Positions 34,074 through 42,042 of a DNA stretch of 56,960 bases are shown piece by piece (positions within the stretch are counted from its first letter, which is position 1; each line of letters opens with the position of its first letter). The translations under genes and the position numbers were made by a program. The stretch covers positions 1-56,960 of the forward strand of contig JAJZMD010000201.1 in assembly GCA_021803085.1 (NCBI GenBank). The letters are read 5' to 3'. The notes beneath the pieces were generated by a model, which saw only the letters and a program-made list of their open reading frames with translations, did no database searches and had not been told where the DNA came from. The stretch comes from Actinomycetes bacterium. Its GTDB lineage: Bacteria; Actinomycetota; Acidimicrobiia; Acidimicrobiales; RAAP-2.

Positions 34074-35044
34074 GCGCCGAGCGCGACAACCGCGTCGCGC
34101 AGGTCGCGCTCCGCCGTCACCACCATCAGCACCGGCAGCGTGACCCCCCGCTCCACGTAGCGCGCGACGTGGGCGCGGCACTCCTGGGGATCGCCGTGGA
34201 CCACGAGCGCGTCGACGACCTCGTCGGGGATCGCCGCGAGCGCGGCCTTGCGGTCCCCCGCTTCCCAGGCTTCCCACATGCCCTGGAGCATCGGGGCGCG
34301 CCCGAGCCAGCGGTGGAAGGCGGCGTACGCCGGGACCGTGAGGTAGCCGGCGATCATCCGACGGGCGAGCGATCGTGCGACGGCGGCATCCGGCTCCGGC
34401 ACCACGAAGATCCGCGTCACGACCTCGAAGGCGCCGTCCGCGGACCGCGCGCGGGCGCCGGCGCGCACCTCCGCGAGCGACGTCGCGACGTCGTCTGCGG
34501 ACAGCCAGTTCAGGATCACCCCGTCCGCTTCGCTGCCGGCGAGCCGGAGCATGCCGGGACGGAGCGCCGCGAGGTAGAGCGGCGGTGGAGCCGGGAGGGG
34601 GCGGGAGAGGCAGAACTCCCGGACCGAGAACGTCTCGAAGTCGCACGTGACCCTCTCCCCGGCCAGCGCGAGCCGTAGGAACGCGAGCGTGTCCCGCACC
34701 CGCTCGTAGGGGCGGTCGAAGGGGATGCCGTTCCATTTCTCGACGATCACCTCGGAGGAGGTCCCGAGGCCGAAGGCGAACCGGCCCGGCGCCGCCTCCG
34801 CCATCGCGGCGACGCTCTGGGCGAGGAGGGCCGGGCCCCGGGTGAACGCCGGGACGATCGCAACGCCCAGGCGCAGACCCGGCTCCCAGGCCGCAGCGAG
34901 GGCGAGCGGCGTGAAGCCGTCGGTGCCCGCCACCTCGGCGGACCACGCGTCGGTGTACCCGGCTGCTACCGAGGCGGCGAACCAGCTGCGGTGCTCTGCG
35001 AGCGGGACGCCCGGAAAGGGCACGGTGATTCCGAGTCGGTCCAC
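34070..35044 (-). CDS. LLM class F420-dependent oxidoreductase
   Basis: A 324-aa luciferase-like monooxygenase fold protein: RLGITVPFPGVPLAEHRSW, GRFAFGLGTSSEVIVEKWNG and a short LPVLMVV C-terminal segment. The family uses F420H2 or FMNH2; in this host the fbiA gene makes F420 the likely cofactor. GTG 35044 is the start; the frame is open far upstream but only this part matches the family. Coupled to the downstream amidase. Substrate unknown. Confidence 0.8.
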   Translation of the reverse strand: MDRLGITVPFPGVPLAEHRSWFAASVAAGYTDAWSAEVAGTDGFTPLALAAAWEPGLRLGVAIVPAFTRGPALLAQSVAAMAEAAPGRFAFGLGTSSEVIVEKWNGIPFDRPYERVRDTLAFLRLALAGERVTCDFETFSVREFCLSRPLPAPPPLYLAALRPGMLRLAGSEADGVILNWLSADDVATSLAEVRAGARARSADGAFEVVTRIFVVPEPDAAVARSLARRMIAGYLTVPAYAAFHRWLGRAPMLQGMWEAWEAGDRKAALAAIPDEVVDALVVHGDPQECRAHVARYVERGVTLPVLMVVTAERDLRDAVVALGA

Positions 35045-35088
35045 GCCCTGCACGTTATCTGTGCGGAGGTGCTCGGTCCCGGGGCGGC

Positions 35089-36210
35089 CTAGCGACGACG
35101 TTGCGACGCGCGCGCCCGAAGCGGTGCCGAGGACCCAAGCGCGGGGTGGACCTTCCCCGCCGCGGCCACGGCGCCCCGCACCACCGTCACCTCCCCGGCG
35201 ATCACCAGGTACTCCCGGTTGTAGAGGTGGGAGACGGTTCCGACCTTCACGCCGCGGGGATCGTGGATGCCGATGCGCGCGCCGACGTAGCGCGCGGAAT
35301 CGAAGGAGAGCGTCACGACCTCGCGGTGATGAGAGCACATCCGCTCGAGCTCGTCGACGGCCACCCATGACTCGTCGTTGTAGGAGAGAAGGAGGAGACC
35401 GCAGTCCACCGACGCCACCGTGTCGGCGAGGGCGGCGGGCATGGTGCGCTTGGAGTTGAACTCGCTTCTCGTCGCAGGGTCCCTGGCGTCGATCCTCTTG
35501 CACGCCACGCCGTAGTGCGCCGGGGCGTCCCACGCGACGAGCGTTTCCCACACGTGGTAGTTCGTGAAGTAGCGGTGCTGGTTGTACGGCGGGTCGAGGT
35601 ATGCCAGGTCGAAGCTCCCGAGGCCGCCCGCAATCGTCCGGGCATCGCCGCGCACCGCGCGACCGGTGCCGGCCAGGAGGGACGGCCGGACGAGCTCGAG
35701 CCGCCTGGACGAACGCGGCGCCCACTGCTTCACGAAGGCCATCTGCACGCCCACGGTGGAGTCGACCCGGTCGGCGGCTTCGATGAGGCTCGTGAGGAGC
35801 ACCGGCTCGAGCGGCGTCCCTGCGTAGTCCGATTCGATCGCGTCGCGTATCGCGTCGATGCGCTCGCCGTTGAACGGCTGGAAGAACCGTGCACGCCGGC
35901 AGAACGTGTCGGTGACGTACCCCGCCGAACCGGGCAGTGCGTTCAGGCGTGCGAGCGCGTCCTCCAGCTCGCGCTGGCAGATGGCGTCGCCGTCCGTCTC
36001 CACGTAACAGCGGGCGAAGACCTCGGCGTAGCGAGCGAAGTCGACCGCGGTCACGAGCAGCCCGAGGCGTTTGAAGGCCTGCGCGACGCGGGTCGTGCCG
36101 GTGAACAGGTCGAGCGCGCTGCGGGCGCCGCTCGAAGCGGCGATCGCCTCGAGCACCGGGATCAGGCGTCGTTTCGAGCCCAGGTACTTGATCACCGGCC
36201 CGGCCCCCAT
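35089..36210 (-). CDS. D12-class DNA adenine N6-methyltransferase
   Basis: A 373-aa Dam-type methyltransferase. The N-terminus has KYLGSKRRLIPVL, motif I DLFTGTTRVAQAF (about 34-46) binds AdoMet, and DPPYNQHRYFTNY (206-218) is the catalytic motif IV. No restriction endonuclease or specificity subunit adjoins it, so it is an orphan modification enzyme or acts on phage or regulatory sites. ATG 36210 lies in the first copy of a 34-bp tandem duplication; ATG 36244 in the second copy is in another frame. Target sequence is not predictable by eye. Confidence 0.85.
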   Translation of the reverse strand: MGAGPVIKYLGSKRRLIPVLEAIAASSGARSALDLFTGTTRVAQAFKRLGLLVTAVDFARYAEVFARCYVETDGDAICQRELEDALARLNALPGSAGYVTDTFCRRARFFQPFNGERIDAIRDAIESDYAGTPLEPVLLTSLIEAADRVDSTVGVQMAFVKQWAPRSSRRLELVRPSLLAGTGRAVRGDARTIAGGLGSFDLAYLDPPYNQHRYFTNYHVWETLVAWDAPAHYGVACKRIDARDPATRSEFNSKRTMPAALADTVASVDCGLLLLSYNDESWVAVDELERMCSHHREVVTLSFDSARYVGARIGIHDPRGVKVGTVSHLYNREYLVIAGEVTVVRGAVAAAGKVHPALGSSAPLRARASQRRR

Positions 36211-36263
36211 GCCACCTGGCGCTCGCCGGCGGCCCGGCCCCCATGCCACCTGGCGCTCGCCGC
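36196..36263. repeat. 34-bp tandem duplication spanning a start codon
   Basis: Copies begin at 36196 and 36230 (cggcccggcccccatgccac) and each contains the minus-strand ATG used by the methyltransferase. Because 34 is not a multiple of three the second ATG is out of frame. Confidence 0.9.
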
Positions 36264-36319
36264 CTCCTCGGTGCGCACGGCGCGACGTTAGGCCGGACCC
36301 CGGGTCCCGCCGGCGATGG

Positions 36320-38356
36320 TCATCGCGTCGTGCCGCGGATCCGCCATCGCACCGCCCCCCCTTTTTCGCCGGCGGGCGGGCCGAGCACCTCGCGCAGTGC
36401 CCGCCGCACCGCCCGAGATCCGCCGGCCCCCCCGAGCACGACGACGTCGTCGACTCCGAGGGCGCGCAGGTCGGCGAGCACCGCGGCGCGCGTCGCGCGG
36501 GTGAGCGGGAGGCGCAGCTCGTGGAGGCTCCCGGCGGCGAAGACGAGCCACAGCGCGTCGAGCGGCGGGGACTCGACTGCGTGCGAACCGGCTCCCGGCA
36601 CGATCGCGTACCCGTCGGCGAGCGAGAAGGAGAAGCCGTCCTCCGCCTGCCAGACCATCTCGTCGGCTGCCCACGCGGGCGTGGCGGGGTAGATCGCGAC
36701 CAGCGGTGCTGTCCGTGCGCCACGGTCCTGGGCGACCGCGGGCGCCAGGTGCTCGACCGCTGGGCGGCGGACGGCGGTCACGGCGTAGGGCCGGCGCCCG
36801 AGCGCGGCGAAGGGGACGAGCGCGAACGCGCAGACGGCGAGCGAGAGGGCGACGAGGAGCGGGGCCGCCGGCTTCGCGGACGTCGAATGCGTCGGGGCGC
36901 GCGGAACTGTGGGGCCGTCGGCCGCACCGTCCGTCTCGGGCTGCGCCCGTGGCCGCTCCCAGCGCCCGAGAGGGAGCGCGGCGGCGTTCTCCTCGTGTAC
37001 CCGTGGCCGCTCCCAGCGCCGGAGGTGGTCGGCGATCACCGCGAGCGCCAGCCCGCAGAAGAGGTCGACCATCGCGGCGAACCGCTCCGGCACGATCGAG
37101 TCGAGGAGCGGGGCGTGGCCGAGTGCCGCGGCGGGAAGGGTGACGCCGAGCGCCCGATGTCCGACGTGGAGCGTGTAACCGAGCGACGCGACGTACGCCG
37201 CGAGCGCCGTGAGAAGGAGGACCCGCAGGAGGGCGGAGCGCCAGAGGGCCGCCGCGCCGGCGATCAGCACCGCGAGGAGCGCGATCCCGAGGTAGCTGCC
37301 GTTCGAGCCGGAGATGAACGCGACGCCGGCGAGCTCCGCGTGCGGCTCCACGGCGGCGGCGAGCGAGGCGGCGATCGTGCCGACGTGGTGCCACACTGGC
37401 CCGACGAAGTGGCGCGGGCCCGCGACGACGTACCAGAAGGGGTACGCGAGCGCCGCGGCGACGATCACCGTTGCGATCAGGAGCCCCCGCCAAGCGCCGG
37501 CGAGGCTCGGCACCACCGACCTGGGCCACCCGAGCGACATGACGATCGCCGAGAGCAGGGCCGTCAACGCGGTGATCGCGAGCATCTCGGTGGAGACGAA
37601 GAATTGCGCGACGACGAGGATCCCCAGCACGGCGCCCGTGAGCACCGGGCGGCGAGTGCCGCGTACGAGCAGGGCATCGAGGCACCAGAAGATCAACGGT
37701 GGCAGGACCAGCCACGTGAGATCGAGGTGACCGTAGCGCAGGTCACCGGTGAGGAACGGGCCGAACCCGTAGCAGAGCCCACCACAGAACGCCGCCGGGA
37801 GCCACGTCACGTGGCGGCGGCACAGCGTGAAGGCGCCGAGCGCGCTCAGGGCAGGCGCGAGGAGCACCGCCACATCGAAAGAGGCGACAGGGCCCGCCGT
37901 CACCGTCACCGGTGCGAGCAGGAGGCCGAGGAGCTCCATGGACGTGTTGTCGAGCAGGTTCACACCCGACGGCGCGAAGACGGCGTGGCTGAAGAAGGGG
38001 TCCAGGCCGGCGCCGAGGGCGTGGGACACCCACGCGAGGAACCACACCTCCTGAGCCGGGTCGGCCGAGCCAGCCGGGAGCGCGGCGCCGAAGCCGTGCG
38101 CGAGCAGCTGCCACCAGGCGGCGGTCGAGATCGCGAGGTAGACGGCGAACGCCGAGAGGGAGGGCCATGCCCGGCGTGGCCGGCCGGGCCGCGGCGCGTC
38201 GCTCGTGCGTGCGCCCTCGAGCCCGGGTCCCCGCACCGTAGGCGGTGCCGCGCTCCGCGGGGCGAGAACCGTCGCGGCCCGGCTCACAGGTCGCGAGGAT
38301 AGGTCGACGATGGGGAGAGGACGAGCGGCCGTCGGCTGGCTCTTCCTGCGGTCCAT
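36320..38356 (-). CDS. Large polytopic membrane protein, GT-C-like, function unknown
   Basis: A 678-aa protein. Residues 1-65 are hydrophilic and Arg/Pro-rich, then about ten TM helices, with a loop SADPAQEVWFLAWVSHAL between the first two that resembles the acidic first loop of GT-C glycosyltransferases and LTGDLRYGHLDLTWLVLPP. A soluble C-terminal domain of about 170 residues contains WERPRVHEENAAALPLG and WERPRAQPETD from a repeated DNA segment near 36946-37020. No donor or acceptor can be assigned. ATG 38356. It lies upstream of the D12 methylase with an 109-bp gap. Confidence 0.65.
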   Translation of the reverse strand: MDRRKSQPTAARPLPIVDLSSRPVSRAATVLAPRSAAPPTVRGPGLEGARTSDAPRPGRPRRAWPSLSAFAVYLAISTAAWWQLLAHGFGAALPAGSADPAQEVWFLAWVSHALGAGLDPFFSHAVFAPSGVNLLDNTSMELLGLLLAPVTVTAGPVASFDVAVLLAPALSALGAFTLCRRHVTWLPAAFCGGLCYGFGPFLTGDLRYGHLDLTWLVLPPLIFWCLDALLVRGTRRPVLTGAVLGILVVAQFFVSTEMLAITALTALLSAIVMSLGWPRSVVPSLAGAWRGLLIATVIVAAALAYPFWYVVAGPRHFVGPVWHHVGTIAASLAAAVEPHAELAGVAFISGSNGSYLGIALLAVLIAGAAALWRSALLRVLLLTALAAYVASLGYTLHVGHRALGVTLPAAALGHAPLLDSIVPERFAAMVDLFCGLALAVIADHLRRWERPRVHEENAAALPLGRWERPRAQPETDGAADGPTVPRAPTHSTSAKPAAPLLVALSLAVCAFALVPFAALGRRPYAVTAVRRPAVEHLAPAVAQDRGARTAPLVAIYPATPAWAADEMVWQAEDGFSFSLADGYAIVPGAGSHAVESPPLDALWLVFAAGSLHELRLPLTRATRAAVLADLRALGVDDVVVLGGAGGSRAVRRALREVLGPPAGEKGGAVRWRIRGTTR

Positions 38357-38643
38357 GTCCGAGGGGTCACTCGACCCTGCCGGTCTCGCACCGACAATGT
38401 CGGCTGTGAAGGGAGTGACCAGTATCTCGGCCTCCCTGGCCGAGTGGAACCTTCTGACCCACGGTACGAAAGGATGCGTGCTTCCACCCCCTCGCCCGTA
38501 GAGGGTGCGAAGCCGGTGAGGACGCCTTTCAGATGACGGTCATGAGGACTGGGGGCCAGTCCGAGCCGTCCCTGCACCGGCCGTCGGTGCAGGGGTAACC
38601 GGTAGAGCGACGGGCCGGTAGCCGCCCGCTGACCTGCCTTGCC
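38357..38643 (+). other. Gene-free stretch with strong hairpin, possible structured RNA
   Basis: No convincing gene. The most structured part is CCCTGCACCG-loop-CGGTGCAGGG (38570-38594), a 10-bp stem with a 5-nt loop, preceded by GACTGGGGGCCAGTC-like short palindromes and followed by ggggtaaccggtagagcgac. The dense short palindromes suggest a folded RNA or a mobile-element end. No known riboswitch or RNase P motif is matched with confidence. It sits directly upstream of a DUF6788 remnant. Confidence 0.4.
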
Positions 38644-38940
38644 ATGGTGTCGCTCGATCGCCGGGGGGAGCCTCCGCAGCTGCACGGTCCCTGCGCGTTC
38701 TGGACGCGCAAGATCGACGGCAAGACCGTCACGCGCATGCTGTCAGAGGAAGAAGTCGCCGATCACCAGCCGCTGTTCGACAACGCCCGCAAGCTCCGCG
38801 AGCTGATGAGCGAGCTTCACGAGCTCAGCCTCCAGCTTGTCGAGCGCGCTCCACCGCGCACGCTGCGCAAGCCGGTCACTGAGCCCTCTGGCGCCGCCAA
38901 TTGCCCTCGCCGGCCCAAGGCTGCCGGACCCCTCGGGTAG
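38644..38940 (+). CDS. DUF6788-like small protein, probably truncated
   Basis: A 98-aa open frame. PQLHGPCAFWTRKIDGKTVT and RMLSEEEVADHQ match DUF6788, a small family seen in actinobacterial mobile or accessory regions. The usual upstream Cys-rich part (CGKPGCRC-type) is absent, so the N-terminus has probably decayed. Residues 50-75 form a helix with Glu/Leu heptads. Start ATG 38644 is not supported by a ribosome site. It may be a remnant of an integrated element together with the structured region before it. Confidence 0.5.
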   Translation: MVSLDRRGEPPQLHGPCAFWTRKIDGKTVTRMLSEEEVADHQPLFDNARKLRELMSELHELSLQLVERAPPRTLRKPVTEPSGAANCPRRPKAAGPLG

Positions 38941-39051
38941 TGCCGAGGAGCGTCGAAACTGAGAAAGTCGAGTTGTCTGCACAGCTGCGAAACGTGGGCG
39001 CATGGCCTGTCATCCCGAGCTGTGTCACACCTTCGACGTTGGGTCACGACG

Positions 39052-39311
39052 GTGCCGAGGTTGTCCGCGTTCTACGGGATCGTCGTGTACGTGCACCCGG
39101 GTGATCACTCACCTCCTCACTTCACGCTGAGTACGGCGATCGTCAGGCGGTGATCGTGATCAACGACGGCTCAGTCCTGGCCGGAACGCTCCCGAGGCGA
39201 GCTTTGCGACTGGTGCGGAATTGGCAGCGATTGCACCAGGCCGAGCTCGAGCGTGCCTGGGAGCGAGCATCGAGGCACGAGGATCCAGGTAGCATCGAGC
39301 CACTGCCATGA
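39052..39311 (+). pseudogene. DUF4160 gene, frameshifted
   Basis: Translation from GTG 39052 gives PRLSAFYGIVVYVHPGDHSP and then PHF, matching DUF4160, but the frame breaks at about 39121-39126. The rest (AEYGDRQAVIVINDGSVLAG and LPRRALRLVRNWQRLHQAEL) continues in the next frame to a TGA at 39309-39311. One missing base (a C before the ACG of the expected His-Ala) explains it. DUF4160 proteins are small and commonly paired with DUF2442 in toxin-antitoxin-like operons; here the following DUF2442 gene overlaps the stop (ATGA). A sequencing error is possible. Confidence 0.75.
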
Positions 39312-39586
39312 GGAAGATCACGAGGATCCCGAAAGTGACGGGCGCCGAGGTCATCGCGCCCCATGGACTGCGGCTGACCTTCGACGATGGCGTCGTGCGG
39401 GACGTGGACCTAAGCAGCGAACTGTGGGGACCGATGTTCGAACCGCTTCGCGACCCTGCGTACTTCGCCCAGGTTGTTGTCGATCACGGCACTGTGTCCT
39501 GGCCGAACGGTGCCGATCTTGACCCGCTCGTCCTGCATGGCGACTTCGAAACCATGTCGGCGCCGACCCGCCGGCACTCCGCGTAG
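39308..39586 (+). CDS. DUF2442 family protein, antitoxin-like partner
   Basis: A 92-aa protein with RLTFDDGVVRDVDLSSELWG, FEPLRDPAYFAQVVVDHGTV and SWPNGADLDP, the conserved core of DUF2442. The family pairs with DUF4160 and is regarded as part of toxin-antitoxin or type II-like modules, mainly from genomic context. The gene is intact, unlike its upstream partner, with an ATGA overlap to it. No HTH or cognate toxin motif is visible. Confidence 0.75.
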   Translation: MRKITRIPKVTGAEVIAPHGLRLTFDDGVVRDVDLSSELWGPMFEPLRDPAYFAQVVVDHGTVSWPNGADLDPLVLHGDFETMSAPTRRHSA

Positions 39587-39909
39587 ACCGCCGCCCGAAG
39601 AGGGTTCCACGGATCGATTGGCGAACGGGGTCATCTGGCCGATGCCGCGACGACGTCCATCCGCTCGCTGGGATCCGCAGAGACTCACACCGTGAGCCCG
39701 GCAGTCGCTCGAGGGTGTGCTCGGCACTGCTTCCACGGAGACGAAGCGAACGGCGGCGGGCACGCGCAGGTGCCTCACCGAGACACGTACCGGTCGATGT
39801 CGACGGTCTCCGACGACGGTGCGGGCAAGGACAACGAAGCCAGCGCGTCATCACGAGGCGAGCGGCCCGATGACGCGAATCCACTTGCCACCCCCTCCCG
39901 GAGCGGGGA
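39587..39909. other. Gene-free spacer before the mutasome
   Basis: About 320 bp with no recognisable gene or RNA on either strand. It leads into the imuA promoter and LexA site. Confidence 0.4.
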
Positions 39910-39931
39910 TATGGTAGCGAACGTATGTTCG
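39910..39931 (+). promoter_or_regulatory. LexA SOS box and -10 of imuA, over the start codon
   Basis: CGAAC-GTAT-GTTCG at 39918-39931 is a perfect-arm actinobacterial LexA box (CGAAC N4 GTTCG). It contains the imuA ATG (39925). A TATGGT -10 box lies at 39910-39915, 9 nt before the ATG, and a possible TTGCCA -35 at 39885-39890. LexA bound here would cover the transcription start and the start codon. Confidence 0.9.
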
Positions 39932-40563
39932 CCACACCGAGGATCGGGGCGCTCGCCCGGCGGGTGCGGCCCACCGCCGCGAGCAGGACGCGTCTCCTCC
40001 CGGCGCTGCCCCCGATCGCCGCCTTGCTGCCCGAGGGCGGCCTGCGGCGGGGGACCGTCGTCCGGTGCACCGGGAGCGGCGCGCCGAGCCTGGCCATGGC
40101 CGTGGCGGCGGGCCCGTCCGCCGCGGGGTCGTGGTGCGGGACGGTAGGGCTGGACGAGCTGGGTGTCCTCGCTGCCGCCGGCTACGGCCTGGACCTCGAG
40201 CGGTTGGTGGTCGTGCGCGCGGCGCCCGCCGAGTGGGCCGTCGCGGCCTCGGTCCTCCTCGACGGCGTCGATCTCGTGGTGCTGGCGCCGCCACGTCATG
40301 TGAGGCACGCCGCGGCCCAGACGCTCGCCGCCCGGGCCCGTGACCGCGGCGCCGTGGTCCTCGTGGTCGGGGAGCGGCCCGGCTTCCCCGCCGAGCTCGA
40401 GCTCGCAGTGGAGGCCGCGCGGTGGTACGGGCTTGCCGAGGGAGCTGGGCGTCTCCAGTCGCGACGCGTCACCGTGGTGGCTTGCGGACGCGGCTCGGCG
40501 GTCCGGCCGGTCCGCCAGGAGCTCTGGTTGCCTGCCGCGACCGGGAAGGTGGCTGCCGCGTGA
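39925..40563 (+). CDS. imuA: ImuA-like RecA-fold mutasome protein
   Basis: A 212-aa protein in the position and size of ImuA/ImuA' (a RecA-like accessory factor). ALLPEGGLRRGTVVRCTGSG resembles the P-loop region but a canonical GxxxxGKT is not present, as in mycobacterial ImuA'. It should interact with ImuB and RecA during translesion synthesis. ATG 39925 is inside the LexA box; the stop overlaps imuB (GTGA). The N-terminus and length match the family; the low sequence conservation of ImuA makes the call context-dependent. Confidence 0.8.
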   Translation: MFATPRIGALARRVRPTAASRTRLLPALPPIAALLPEGGLRRGTVVRCTGSGAPSLAMAVAAGPSAAGSWCGTVGLDELGVLAAAGYGLDLERLVVVRAAPAEWAVAASVLLDGVDLVVLAPPRHVRHAAAQTLAARARDRGAVVLVVGERPGFPAELELAVEAARWYGLAEGAGRLQSRRVTVVACGRGSAVRPVRQELWLPAATGKVAAA

Positions 40564-41870
40564 CCGGTCGCCCCGATGCCGGCTTGCCCCGCCTTCTCCT
40601 CGTCGAGTGCCCTGGGCTCGAGGTTCCCGACGGGGCGAGTCGGGCCGGCGGGGACGGCGAGACCGACGGGGCGGGTGGGGACGAGCGCCTTCGCAGGTTC
40701 GGCCGGGTGGTCGAGGCGCTGTCGTCGGTGTGCCCTTGGGTGGACGCGGTCCGCCCGGGGGTGTGCACGCTCCCGATCAAGGGGCCGACCCGTTATTTCG
40801 GCACCGAAGAGGCCGTGCTGGCCCAGGTGACGGAGACGGTGGCGGCGGCGCTCGACGCCGTCCCCGCCGTCGCTCCCGGGACCCCCGGCGGCACGTCCGG
40901 GGCGCGCGGGGCGTCCGGCCACACGTCCGGGACCCCCGGTGGCACGTCCGGGGCGCGCGGGGCGTCCGGCCCGACGTCCGGGGAAGCCGCCGGGGTCCGG
41001 CTCGGCGTGGCCGAGGGGGTGTTCGCCGCAGCGCTGGCGGCGAGGGCGGGCCTGGTGGTGCCGGTGGGGGAGACCGCCGGGTTCCTGGCCCCCTGGCCCG
41101 TCGACGTGCTCGGCGACCCCGAGCTCGCCGACGTGCTCGTCCGACTGGGGCTGTCGACGCTCGGGCGATTCGCCGCCGTCCCCGCCGCCGACGTGCTCGC
41201 TCGTTTCGGCGCCTCAGGGGTCCGGGGTCACCGGATCGCACGTGGCCTCGAGGGCGAGCTGCCCGGCTACCGGGTCGCGGGTACGGGCGCGCGGCTCGTC
41301 GCGGTCCTCGGACGCGCGCTGGCGCTGCAGGACCGCCAGCCGGGGTTCTGGGGAGGGGCGAGCGCGGCCGACGAGCGCGCCGGCGAGGTGCTGGTCGCGC
41401 TCCAGCGGCGGCTGGGTGTCGAGGCGGTCATGGTTCCCGTGCTCGAGGGCGGTCGCGGGCCGGCGGACCGCTGCCGGCTCGTGCCCTGGAGCCCCCCGGC
41501 CGCGGCGCGCGAGCCGAAGACAGCGCGCCGGAGGTCTCCCCCTGAGCCGCCCTGGCCGGGACGGCTCCCTCCGCCGGCCCCTGCACGGGTGACGGCGGGA
41601 GCGCCCCCCGTCGAGATGGCCGACGGCGCCGGAGCCCCCGTCGGGGTCACCGCCAGGGGGTTGCTCACGGGAGCACCGGTGCGGCTCTCGGTCGCCGGCG
41701 ACCGGTGGACGCCCGTCACCGCGTGGAGCGCGCCGTGGCCGGTGGAGGAGCGGTGGTGGTCGAGGGCCCGCCGTCGTGTGGCGCGACTGCAGGTCCTGAC
41801 GGCTGACGGCACGGGGTGGCTCCTCGTGACCGAGCGGGGCCGCTGGCGGGTCGAGGCCGTCTACGACTGA
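40560..41870 (+). CDS. imuB: ImuB, inactive Y-family polymerase-like mutasome hub
   Basis: A 436-aa ImuB. Y-family fold elements are LLLVECPGLEV, VEALSSVCPWVDAVRPGVCT and LADVLVRLGLSTLGRFAAVP, but the catalytic acidic pairs of Y-family polymerases are missing, as expected for ImuB, which bridges DnaE2 to the sliding clamp. A 17-residue segment (TPGGTSGARGASGHTSG) is duplicated in the middle by a 51-bp tandem repeat. The C-terminal VSVAGDRWTPV-type region and RWRVEAVYD end match ImuB. GTG 40560 overlaps imuA. A hairpin-rich array follows before dnaE2. Confidence 0.85.
   Translation: MTGRPDAGLPRLLLVECPGLEVPDGASRAGGDGETDGAGGDERLRRFGRVVEALSSVCPWVDAVRPGVCTLPIKGPTRYFGTEEAVLAQVTETVAAALDAVPAVAPGTPGGTSGARGASGHTSGTPGGTSGARGASGPTSGEAAGVRLGVAEGVFAAALAARAGLVVPVGETAGFLAPWPVDVLGDPELADVLVRLGLSTLGRFAAVPAADVLARFGASGVRGHRIARGLEGELPGYRVAGTGARLVAVLGRALALQDRQPGFWGGASAADERAGEVLVALQRRLGVEAVMVPVLEGGRGPADRCRLVPWSPPAAAREPKTARRRSPPEPPWPGRLPPPAPARVTAGAPPVEMADGAGAPVGVTARGLLTGAPVRLSVAGDRWTPVTAWSAPWPVEERWWSRARRRVARLQVLTADGTGWLLVTERGRWRVEAVYD
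40876..40977 (+). repeat. 51-bp tandem repeat, 2 copies, in frame
   Basis: Copies begin at 40876 and 40927 (ccgggacccccggcggcacg) and duplicate a 17-residue Gly/Ser/Thr-rich segment of ImuB. Confidence 0.92.
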
Positions 41871-41881
41871 CCGGTCTGCGA

Positions 41882-42036
41882 CCGAGACCGGGGAGAGACC
41901 CGGGAGAGACCCCGGGAAGAGAGACCGGGGAGAGACCCCGGGAAGAGAGACCGGGCAGAGACCCCGGGAAGAGAGACCGGGGAGAGACCGGGGAAGAGAG
42001 ACCGGGGAGAGACCGGGGAAGAGAGACCGGGGACCC
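41882..42036 (+). repeat. Hairpin-rich tandem array, about 26-bp units
   Basis: Five to six imperfect units of gagaccggggagagacccc-type sequence fill the imuB-dnaE2 gap. Within units CCGGGG-AGAGA-CCCCGG makes a 6-bp stem and 5-nt loop, and other registers also pair, so the transcript would fold into a series of alternative hairpins. No gene is coded here. Confidence 0.85.
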
Positions 42037-42042
42037 AAGTCC

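Noticed and set aside
38480-38560. Cobalamin-riboswitch-like core (gaagccggtgagga)
   Set aside because: The remaining conserved boxes (GCCACTG and B12 box) are missing and no cobalamin gene follows.
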